NCBI GenBank assembly: GCA_946885605.1
Contig: CAMPGR010000066.1
Location: 1-19,880, forward strand
DNA: 19,880 nt
Source: an uncultured Pseudomonadota bacterium
Lineage (GTDB): Bacteria > Pseudomonadota > Gammaproteobacteria > Burkholderiales > SG8-41
Reading direction: 5' to 3'
Shown in pieces: positions 1-6,488 of the stretch. Both the position numbers and the translations under genes were made by a program. The notes under the pieces are model-generated. The model searched no databases, was not told the origin of the DNA, and was given only the letters and a program-made list of their open reading frames with translations. Position 1 is the stretch's first letter, and the number at the start of each line of letters is the position of its first letter.

Positions 1-18
1 CCCCTACACGGCTTTCAA

Positions 19-42
19 GGGGAGGGTGGGGGGGGGGTTTTT
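19..42. repeat. G-tract / possible G-quadruplex followed by T-run
   Basis: Three G-tracts of 4, 3 and 10 bases, separated by single A and T bases, are followed by five T. The long tract can supply two runs, so the four-run G-quadruplex pattern is met on the plus strand. CCCCT at 1-5 can also pair with AGGGG at 18-22. The stretch lies just downstream of the nitroreductase stop codon (minus strand). It may act in 3'-end formation, or the homopolymer length may be a sequencing error at a contig edge. Confidence 0.4.
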
Positions 43-45
43 CTG

Positions 46-654
46 CTACTCCGGCCCCACCGGCTTGCCCCACCCGCCTTCGAAGAAGCGCTCGGCGAGC
101 GGCTTGCGCGCGCGCGGGCGCAATTCCTTCGCCTTGGTCTCTTCGTCGAGGATGTCGGGCTCGGCCTGGTAGCCCACCGCGATCATGGCCATCGGCGTGT
201 AATCGGCGGGAATCGCGAACGCCGCTCGCGCCTTTTCGGGGTCATAGCCGCCCATCTGGTGGATGATCAGCCCCAGCGCGACCGCCTGCAACGCCATCGA
301 CACGCTCGCGGCGCCGGTATCGTGCTGCGTCCAGCGGTTCGGCTTGCCGCTGTGGGCAAAGACGCTGCCCGCGCAAGAGAGCATGAGGAGAGGCACGTTC
401 TTGACCCACTTCTTGTTGCTGTCCGTGAGACAGTCGAAGGCTTTCTGCCAGCCCTCCGGGTCGCGCGTGCGGTCCCACACGAGGTAACGCCACGGTTCGT
501 CGCCGTTGCACGACGGCGCCCAGCGGCCGGCTTCCATGATGCGCACGAGGTCCCGCCGCGCAACTGGCCGGTTGGGATCGAACGCGCGCGGGCTCCAGCG
601 GCGAGCCAGCAGGTCGTGAATCGGTACGCTCGTGATCGCTCTTCTTTGCTCCAT
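46..654 (-). CDS. Nitroreductase family protein (FMN-dependent)
   Basis: A 202-residue protein, the normal length for a single-domain FMN nitroreductase. These homodimeric cytoplasmic enzymes use NAD(P)H to reduce nitro groups, quinones or enones. The N-terminal RRWSPRAFD (residues 18-26) is the usual FMN-phosphate-binding start of the family, and APSCNGDEPW (46-55) is the flavin-contacting APSxxNxQPW-type motif, with D-E where many members have Q. A C-terminal GYQAEPD matches the family's glycine-rich end. The start has a GGGAG ribosome-binding site about 8 nt upstream. It begins 23 bp after the RND permease stop on the same strand, so it is probably the last gene of the efflux operon. Substrate cannot be told from sequence. 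Family call is firm; the link to efflux is inference from position. Confidence 0.9.
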   Translation of the reverse strand: MEQRRAITSVPIHDLLARRWSPRAFDPNRPVARRDLVRIMEAGRWAPSCNGDEPWRYLVWDRTRDPEGWQKAFDCLTDSNKKWVKNVPLLMLSCAGSVFAHSGKPNRWTQHDTGAASVSMALQAVALGLIIHQMGGYDPEKARAAFAIPADYTPMAMIAVGYQAEPDILDEETKAKELRPRARKPLAERFFEGGWGKPVGPE

Positions 655-677
655 GCTCCAACTCCCGCAATAAAAAA

Positions 678-3600
678 TCAGCCCAGCTTCTGAGCGGGCG
701 CGCGCGAGGGCAGCGCGGCGCCCGCCGCGACGGGCTCGACCGCCACGTCCTCTCCGGTCGTGAGCCGACGCTCGCCCATGATATATGTGTACGCGACCGG
801 AATGACGAACAGCGTGAACAGCGTGCCAACCGTCATGCCGCCGATGATCACCCAGCCGATGGCCGAGCGCGACTCCGCGCCCGCGCCCGCCGCAGTGGCG
901 AGGGGGACGGAGCCGAGCACCGTCGCGGCGGAGGTCATGAGGATCGGCCGCAGGCGCAGCGCCGAGGCCTGGATCACCGCTTCGATCTTCTCCATGCCAC
1001 GATCGCGCAACTGGTTGGCGAATTCCACGATCAGGATCCCGTTCTTGGTGATGAGCCCGATCAGCATGACGAGCCCGATCTGGCTGTACACGTTGAGCGT
1101 GATGCCCTTGAGATTCATCGCGAGCAGCGCGCCAGCGACCGCGAGCGGAACCGTCAGCATGATGACGAGCGGGCCGCGAAAGCTTTCGAACTGCGCGGAA
1201 AGCACGAGGTAGATGAAGAGCAGCGCGAGTATGAAGACGACGTAGAGCTGCTGGCCCGACTCGCGGAATTCCCGCGACTGCCCGTCGAGCGAGGTCTGGT
1301 ACTCCGGCGTGAGGACTTCGCGAGCCGCGCGTTCCATGTAGTCGAGCGACTCCGACAGGCTGTAGTCAGGAGTGACGTTCGCGGAAATGATCGCCGCGCG
1401 CAGCCGATTGAAGTGGTTGAGCTCCTTCGCTGCGACGGTCTCTTGCACCGTCACGAGATTGGAGAGCTGGGTGATGCGGCCGTTGGCGCCGCGCACGTAA
1501 ATCGAGGTGAGATCCGCGGGCTGGCGGCGGTCCTTGTCCTCGAGCTTGACGATCACGTCGTATTGCTTGCCCTCGCGCTTGAAGCGCGTGACCTGCCGCC
1601 CGCCGAGCAGCGTCTCGAGCGTGCGCCCGATCGCCTCCACCTGTATACCGAGATTGGCCGCCTTCTCGCGGTTGATGTCGATCGTGAGCTGGGGCTTGTT
1701 GAGCTTCAAGTCGCTGTCCACGTTCGTAAGCCCCGGGAAAGCGCGCGCCTTCGCCATCAGCGCGTCGACCTTGCGCTCGAGGTCCTCGTACGAATTCCCC
1801 TGCACGACGAACTGCACCGGCGGATTGCGGAAGCTCTGCCCGAGCGAAGGCGGGTTCACGGGAAAAGCGAGCACGCCGGGCATGGTCGCGAACATCTGCG
1901 GCGCGAGCGAGGCGGTGATTTCCTGGGACTTCCGGGTGCGCTCCTCCCAGTCCTTGAAACGCACGAACGAAAGCGCGAAATTCACCGGATTCGGGCGCTC
2001 CAGGCCGGGCGCTACCACCACGAAGTAGGACGTGATCTCCGGGACTTCGCTGTAAATCCGCTCCCACTGCCGCGCATAGCTGTCGGTGTATTCCATCGTC
2101 GCGCCTTCGGGCGCGGACATGATGCCGATGAAGAAGCCACGATCCTCGAGTGGCGAGAGCTCCGACTTGAGCAGGCTGAAGAGCACCCCGCCCGCAACCG
2201 CCACGGCGGCGAAGACGGCGATGACGGCGACACGGTGGCGCAGGCAGGCGGCTAGAGCACGTCGATAGCCCGTGGAGATGCCATGGAAGAAGCGCTCCAG
2301 CGCGTTGTATAGCGGATGGTGGGAGCTGTGATGGCGCAGAAGCTTCGAGCACATCATCGGCGTCAGCGTGAGCGCGACGAAGCCCGAAACGATGACCGCC
2401 GCCGCGACCGTCAGCGCGAACTCCATGAAGAGCCGTCCGGTGTTGCCGGTCGAAAACGCGAGCGGCGCGAAGACCGACGCCAACGTCACTGTCATTGCGA
2501 CAACGGCGAAGGCGATCTCGCGGCTGCCCAGGATCGCGGCGCGCATCGGCGTCATACCCTCTTCGATGTGGCGGTGGATGTTCTCCAGCACGACGATCGC
2601 GTCGTCCACCACGAGCCCGATCGCGAGCACGATCCCGAGCAGCGTCAGCACGTTGATCGAGAACCCCATCATCCAGACGAGGAAGAACGCGCCGATCAGC
2701 GCGACCGGGATGGTGACGAACGGGATGAGCGTTGCCCGCAGCGAGCGCAGGAAAAAGTAGATGACGAGCACCACGAGGATGAGCGCCTCCACCATCACCT
2801 CGTAGACCGACTCGATCGACTTCTCGATGAATATAGACGTGTCGAACGCGATGCCGATTTCCATGCCCGGCGGCAACGCGGCGGCGATCTTCGGCAGCTC
2901 CGTCTTGACCGCCTGCGCCACCGCGAGCGTGTTCGCGGTGGACTGCTTGACGATCCCCATCCCGACCGCGGGCCGCCCATTCACGCGCACGATGTTCCGT
3001 TCGTCCTGCGGCCCGAGCTCGGCACGCCCCACGTCCGAGAGCCGCACAGGGTAGCCGTTCACTTCGCGCACGATGAGCCGGTTGAACTGCTCCGGTGTGC
3101 GCAGATCCGTTTCGGACAGCACCGTGAATTCGCGCTGGCGGCTCTCGATACGGCCCGAGGGGACCTCGACGTTCTGCCGGCGCAGCGCATCCTCCACGTC
3201 CTGCGGCGTCAGGCCGTATGCCGCAAGCCGCTCGCGGTCGAGCCAGAGCCGCATCGCATAGCGCCGCTCGCCGCCGATGATCACCGATGCGACGCCGGGC
3301 AGCGTTTTCAGCCGGTCGGCGATATAGCGGTCCGCGTAGTCGGAGATCTCGAGCGCATTATGCTGATCGGAGTTGAGCCGCAGCCACACGATCGCCTGCG
3401 CATCCGCCTCCACCTTCGCGATGATCGGCTCGTCGACTTCGTCCGGGAGGCGCCCCCGCACGCGGGCGACACGGTCGCGCACGTCGTTCGCCGCCGCGTC
3501 CGGGTCGCGGTCGGAGAGAAACTCGACGGTGATCTGGCTCGTCTCTTCGCGGCTCACCGACTTGAGCGTCTTCACCCCCTCGATGCCCGAGATGCTGTCT

Positions 3601-3803
3601 TCCAGCACCTGCGTCACCTGGCTTTCGATCACCTGCGCGCTCGCACCTTGGTAGACGGTGCGCACGGAAACCACCGGCGTGTCGATCTTCGGATACTCGC
3701 GCACCGTGAGACGCAGGAAAGAGATCACGCCGACGAGAATGATGAGGAGACTCATCACCGTCGCAAGCACGGGGCGCTTGATCGATATTTCGGGGAGGAA
3801 CAC
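678..3803 (-). CDS. RND multidrug efflux transporter permease (HAE1 / AcrB family)
   Basis: A 1041-residue inner-membrane proton/drug antiporter, full length for the HAE1 family. The N-terminus IxRPVLATVMSL is the usual first transmembrane helix, followed by a periplasmic porter domain, a block of helices from about residue 335, a second porter domain and a final helix block. The proton-relay residues are present: the Asp pair D400-D401 in GLVVDDAIVVLENI (helix 4) and K920 in GLITKNGILIVEFAN (helix 10). It starts 2 bp after the adaptor stop codon, so the two are translated together. An outer-membrane channel would be needed for a full pump, but none lies in this window. The sequence resembles MexB/MexI/MdtB-type drug exporters rather than metal exporters (no CusA-like methionine clusters noticed). 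Exported compounds are unknown. Confidence 0.95.
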   Translation of the reverse strand: MFLPEISIKRPVLATVMSLLIILVGVISFLRLTVREYPKIDTPVVSVRTVYQGASAQVIESQVTQVLEDSISGIEGVKTLKSVSREETSQITVEFLSDRDPDAAANDVRDRVARVRGRLPDEVDEPIIAKVEADAQAIVWLRLNSDQHNALEISDYADRYIADRLKTLPGVASVIIGGERRYAMRLWLDRERLAAYGLTPQDVEDALRRQNVEVPSGRIESRQREFTVLSETDLRTPEQFNRLIVREVNGYPVRLSDVGRAELGPQDERNIVRVNGRPAVGMGIVKQSTANTLAVAQAVKTELPKIAAALPPGMEIGIAFDTSIFIEKSIESVYEVMVEALILVVLVIYFFLRSLRATLIPFVTIPVALIGAFFLVWMMGFSINVLTLLGIVLAIGLVVDDAIVVLENIHRHIEEGMTPMRAAILGSREIAFAVVAMTVTLASVFAPLAFSTGNTGRLFMEFALTVAAAVIVSGFVALTLTPMMCSKLLRHHSSHHPLYNALERFFHGISTGYRRALAACLRHRVAVIAVFAAVAVAGGVLFSLLKSELSPLEDRGFFIGIMSAPEGATMEYTDSYARQWERIYSEVPEITSYFVVVAPGLERPNPVNFALSFVRFKDWEERTRKSQEITASLAPQMFATMPGVLAFPVNPPSLGQSFRNPPVQFVVQGNSYEDLERKVDALMAKARAFPGLTNVDSDLKLNKPQLTIDINREKAANLGIQVEAIGRTLETLLGGRQVTRFKREGKQYDVIVKLEDKDRRQPADLTSIYVRGANGRITQLSNLVTVQETVAAKELNHFNRLRAAIISANVTPDYSLSESLDYMERAAREVLTPEYQTSLDGQSREFRESGQQLYVVFILALLFIYLVLSAQFESFRGPLVIMLTVPLAVAGALLAMNLKGITLNVYSQIGLVMLIGLITKNGILIVEFANQLRDRGMEKIEAVIQASALRLRPILMTSAATVLGSVPLATAAGAGAESRSAIGWVIIGGMTVGTLFTLFVIPVAYTYIMGERRLTTGEDVAVEPVAAGAALPSRAPAQKLG

Positions 3804-3805
3804 GA

Positions 3806-4921
3806 CTACTTCACGTCGGTGGATTTGGGGGCTTCGGCGGTTGCGGCCGGCGCCTTGTCCGCCATCACCGTGACCGGGCTGCCGTCCTCCAGGCGCAGCT
3901 GTCCGTCGACAACGATCGTCTCGCCCGCCGTCAGCCCGCGGAGAACCTCGACTTCGCCCGGGCGGCGGAGCCCGATCTCGACTTTGGTAAGCACCGCCTT
4001 GCCCTCGACGAGCCGGAAGACGTAACGATGCAGCCCGCGCGGCACGAGCGCCTGCTCGGGCACGAGGAGCGCGTTCTCGCGCGTGTCGAGCACGAGCGTC
4101 ACGCGTGCGAACATGCCAGGCTTCAGGCGCACGCCGGGGTTCGGGATCCGTGCGCGCAGGAGCACCGTGCGCGTCTGCTCGTCCACCGCGGGCTCGATGG
4201 CGTAGATCGCGCCGCGGAACGACTCGCCCGCAAATGCGTCCACGTTCACCTGCGCTTCCTGGCTCGCGCGGATGCGGCCAAGAAAGACCTCCGGCACGCG
4301 GAAGTCGAGCTTCAGCGTCCCGATGCCTTCAAGGCGCGCGATGTCCTGGCCCGCCTTCACATAGGCCCCGGGGCTCACCTGCCGCAGGCCCACGACCCCT
4401 TCGAACGGCGCCTTGATGGTCATCTTGTCGAGCTTCGCCTGGATCTCGGCACGCCGCGCGAGCGACTGATTGAGGTTTTCGCGCGCGACATCGAGGGCTT
4501 CGGCGCTGATGAAGTTCTTCGCTTGCAGCTCCTCGGCACGCCGCATGCGGTTGCGATTGAGGTTGAGCTCGGCGTTCACCGCGGCGAGCTGCGCCTCGAT
4601 CTCGGAGGAGTCGAGCGAGACGAGCTTCGCGCCCTGGCGTACGAGCTGGCCTTCGGCGAAATGGATCGCGCTGATCCGCCCTTCCACTTCGGGCCGAATC
4701 ATCACCGACTCGTTGGCGAGCAGCGTGCCGACCGCGCTCACCTCTTCGCTGATGCGTCCGGTCGCGACTTTCCCCGCGCGCACGGGCAGCGCGCGCGCCG
4801 GCGCGCCGGCCGCGGGCGTGGCGGCTTTCGGCGCGGCGCGTGTGCCCGCCGTGTGCTTCCAGTAGTAGCCGGCGGCCGACAGCACGCCGAGGGCCACGAC
4901 GATGAGAACCAGCTTCTTCAC
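3806..4921 (-). CDS. RND efflux periplasmic adaptor subunit (membrane fusion protein)
   Basis: A 371-residue adaptor that bridges the RND permease and an outer-membrane channel. From the GTG start the protein opens with MKKLVLIVVALGVL, an uncleaved membrane anchor or signal segment, then an Ala/Pro linker. Next come the first half of a lipoyl-like domain (about residues 66-105, EVEGRISAIHFAEGQLV), a short alpha-helical hairpin rich in Arg/Glu (about 106-165), the second lipoyl half (IKAPFEGVVGLRQVSPGAYV) and beta-barrel and membrane-proximal domains. The frame stays open to a TTG at 4948. I chose GTG at 4921 because the likely promoter puts the transcript start near 4951, giving a 30-nt leader, and because Lys residues directly precede the hydrophobic segment. 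No clear Shine-Dalgarno is seen for either start. First gene of the adaptor-permease-nitroreductase unit. Confidence 0.93.
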   Translation of the reverse strand: MKKLVLIVVALGVLSAAGYYWKHTAGTRAAPKAATPAAGAPARALPVRAGKVATGRISEEVSAVGTLLANESVMIRPEVEGRISAIHFAEGQLVRQGAKLVSLDSSEIEAQLAAVNAELNLNRNRMRRAEELQAKNFISAEALDVARENLNQSLARRAEIQAKLDKMTIKAPFEGVVGLRQVSPGAYVKAGQDIARLEGIGTLKLDFRVPEVFLGRIRASQEAQVNVDAFAGESFRGAIYAIEPAVDEQTRTVLLRARIPNPGVRLKPGMFARVTLVLDTRENALLVPEQALVPRGLHRYVFRLVEGKAVLTKVEIGLRRPGEVEVLRGLTAGETIVVDGQLRLEDGSPVTVMADKAPAATAEAPKSTDVK

Positions 4922-4957
4922 GGGAGGAATGGAGCCGGAGAGAGGCAAAGACGGGAG

Positions 4958-4987
4958 ATTGTACTGCCGTTCCGCTGCCCCTGTCAG
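4958..4987 (-). promoter_or_regulatory. Predicted sigma70 promoter of the efflux operon
   Basis: On the minus strand, -35 CTGACA (5/6 to consensus, plus positions 4982-4987) and -10 TACAAT (5/6, 4958-4963) are separated by 18 bp. The expected transcript start near 4951 lies about 30 nt before the GTG of the adaptor. The -35 abuts the downstream arm of the hairpin at 4990-5017. This is the best complete -35/-10 pair I found in the window. Confidence 0.6.
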
Positions 4988-4989
4988 AA

Positions 4990-5017
4990 GAAGCGCGTAG
5001 CGGGCGGCCAGCGCTTC
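4990..5017 (-). terminator. Stem-loop after the NDH-2 gene, possible terminator
   Basis: GAAGCGC and GCGCTTC form a perfect 7-bp stem with a 14-nt loop, starting 4 nt after the NDH-2 stop codon. On the minus strand the stem is followed by TTCT only, so the T-tract is weak. It could be a poor intrinsic terminator or an mRNA 3'-end stabiliser that separates NDH-2 from the efflux operon. Confidence 0.35.
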
Positions 5018-5021
5018 GGCT

Positions 5022-6335
5022 TCAATGCAGCTTGACCCGCGGCTCGGTGCGCCGCGTGATGAGCTGCGCGAGCGTGTCGAGCAGGACTTTCGCAGCCCCG
5101 TGCAGCGCGTACAGGTGCATGCGGTAGAGCGCGACGTACATGAAGCGCGCGAACAGCCCTTCGATGAAAATGCTGCCGCCCACGAGCGCCCCCATCAGCG
5201 TGCCGACGGTCGAATACTCGCCGAGGGAGACCAGCGAGCCGAAATCGCGATACACGTAGGGCTTGAGCGGGCGGCCCGCGAGCCGCCGCGGCAGCATGCG
5301 CGCGAGATGGGACGCCTGCTGATGCGCGGCCTGGGCGCGCGGCGGCACGCAGCCCGCATGCCCCGGCCACGGGCAGCACGCGCAATCGCCGAGGCCGAAG
5401 ATGTCCGGATCGCGCGTCGTGTCGAGGGTCTGCTTCACAACGAGCTGATTGAGGCGGTTGGTCTCGAGCCCCCCGATGTCCTTCAGGAAGTCTGGCGTCT
5501 TGACGCCCGCGGCCCATACCGTGAGCTCGGCGGGGACTTTCTTCCCGCTCGCGGTGATGACGCCCTCGGCGGTGACCTCGGTCACGCGCTCGCTGGTAAG
5601 GATTTCCACTTTGAGGTCGGTGAGCAGTTTCGCGGTGGCTTGCGAAACCCGCTCAGGCAGCGCCGGCAAAATGCGCGGCGCGGCTTCGATGATCGTCAGC
5701 TGCACATCCCGTTCGGGGTCGATCCTGTCGAAGCCGTAGGCCACGAGCTCGCGCGTGCTCTTGTGGAGCTCTGCGGCAAGCTCTACGCCCGTCGCGCCGG
5801 CTCCGATGATCGCGACATTCAACTGCTCCGGCCGCAGGGGCTCGGGCTGGGCGTTGGCGCGTATGCACGCGTTGATGAGGCGGCGATGAAAAAGCTCGGC
5901 TTGCTCAGGCGTATCGAGGCTGATTGCATGGGTTGCGGCACCGGGGGTGTTGAAATCGTTGGTGGTGCTGCCGACCGCGATGACCAGCGTGTCGTAGTGT
6001 ATTTCGCGGCGCGGGATCAGCTCGTGGCCCTCTTCGTCGAGGGTGCGCGCGACCGCCACGATGCGTCGCTCGCGGTCGATCGTCTCCATGCTTCCCAACT
6101 GATAGCGAAAGTGATGCCAGCGCGCCTGGGCGAGGTAATCGAGCTCGTGATCGTCGATATCCAGGGTGCCGGCCGCGACTTCATGCAACAGCGGCTTCCA
6201 CAGGTGCGTGCGGGCACGCTCGATGAGCGTGACGCGCGCCCGCCCGCGGCGGCCGAGCTTATCCCCGAGGTGCGTCGCGAGCTCGAGGCCGCCCGCGCCG
6301 CCGCCGACGATCACGATATGGTGAAGTTCCGGCAT
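5022..6335 (-). CDS. NAD(P)/FAD-dependent oxidoreductase, type II NADH dehydrogenase (NDH-2) family
   Basis: A 437-residue flavoprotein of the NDH-2 family, which passes electrons from NADH to quinone at the inner face of the membrane without pumping protons. The FAD-binding Rossmann motif IVIVGGGAGGLELA is at residues 7-20, with the ribose-binding acid E39 at the end of the second strand. The NAD-binding motif VAIIGAGATGVELA is at 174-187. The second FAD motif IFGLGDCA is at 312-319, followed by the conserved PPRAQAAHQQ (331-340). The C-terminus is rich in aromatic and hydrophobic residues (about 395-415, ARFMYVALYRMHLYA), as expected for the amphipathic membrane-anchoring helices. The ATG lies about 20 nt from a predicted start site under a perfect TATAAT. 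It diverges from the sensor kinase gene. Quinone reduction is inferred from the family. Confidence 0.9.
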   Translation of the reverse strand: MPELHHIVIVGGGAGGLELATHLGDKLGRRGRARVTLIERARTHLWKPLLHEVAAGTLDIDDHELDYLAQARWHHFRYQLGSMETIDRERRIVAVARTLDEEGHELIPRREIHYDTLVIAVGSTTNDFNTPGAATHAISLDTPEQAELFHRRLINACIRANAQPEPLRPEQLNVAIIGAGATGVELAAELHKSTRELVAYGFDRIDPERDVQLTIIEAAPRILPALPERVSQATAKLLTDLKVEILTSERVTEVTAEGVITASGKKVPAELTVWAAGVKTPDFLKDIGGLETNRLNQLVVKQTLDTTRDPDIFGLGDCACCPWPGHAGCVPPRAQAAHQQASHLARMLPRRLAGRPLKPYVYRDFGSLVSLGEYSTVGTLMGALVGGSIFIEGLFARFMYVALYRMHLYALHGAAKVLLDTLAQLITRRTEPRVKLH

Positions 6336-6361
6336 GTCGTCCGCGTTCGAGACCGGCAGCC

Positions 6362-6367
6362 ATTATA
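6362..6367 (-). promoter_or_regulatory. -10 box (TATAAT) of the NDH-2 gene
   Basis: A perfect minus-strand TATAAT stands 26 bp before the NDH-2 ATG, placing a transcript start near 6355 with a leader of about 20 nt. At 16-18 bp spacing I see no good -35, so activation by a regulator or a weak promoter is possible. Confidence 0.45.
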
Positions 6368-6385
6368 CGGGCGGCCCGGCAACCT

Positions 6386-6485
6386 CCCCGTTTCGCGGGG
6401 CGTGCAGCCGCCCGCCGCGTTGGTTTAGACTGGCGGGGCTGCTGCTCCGCCCGGGGGTTTCTCCCCGTCCACGCAATTTGGGGGA
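6386..6485 (+). promoter_or_regulatory. Leader of the sensor kinase gene with alternative hairpins
   Basis: The 153-bp gap between the divergent NDH-2 and kinase genes holds several short dyads. CCCCG (6386-6390) pairs with CGGGG (6396-6400). CGGGG (6452-6456) pairs with CCCCG (6463-6467). TCCCC (6462-6466) can instead pair with GGGGA (6481-6485), which is the ribosome-binding site of the kinase gene. The last two pairings exclude each other. In GC-rich DNA short dyads are common, so function is uncertain. No convincing plus-strand -35/-10 pair was found. Confidence 0.3.
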
Positions 6486-6488
6486 CTC

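Noticed and set aside
2316..4025. 569-codon open frame on the plus strand
   Set aside because: It is antisense to the RND permease and adaptor. It is dominated by Arg, His, Asp and Glu repeats typical of the reverse frame of GC-rich genes.
5025..6428. 467-codon open frame on the plus strand
   Set aside because: It is antisense to the NDH-2 gene, whose Rossmann motifs are clear. The frame shows no domain.
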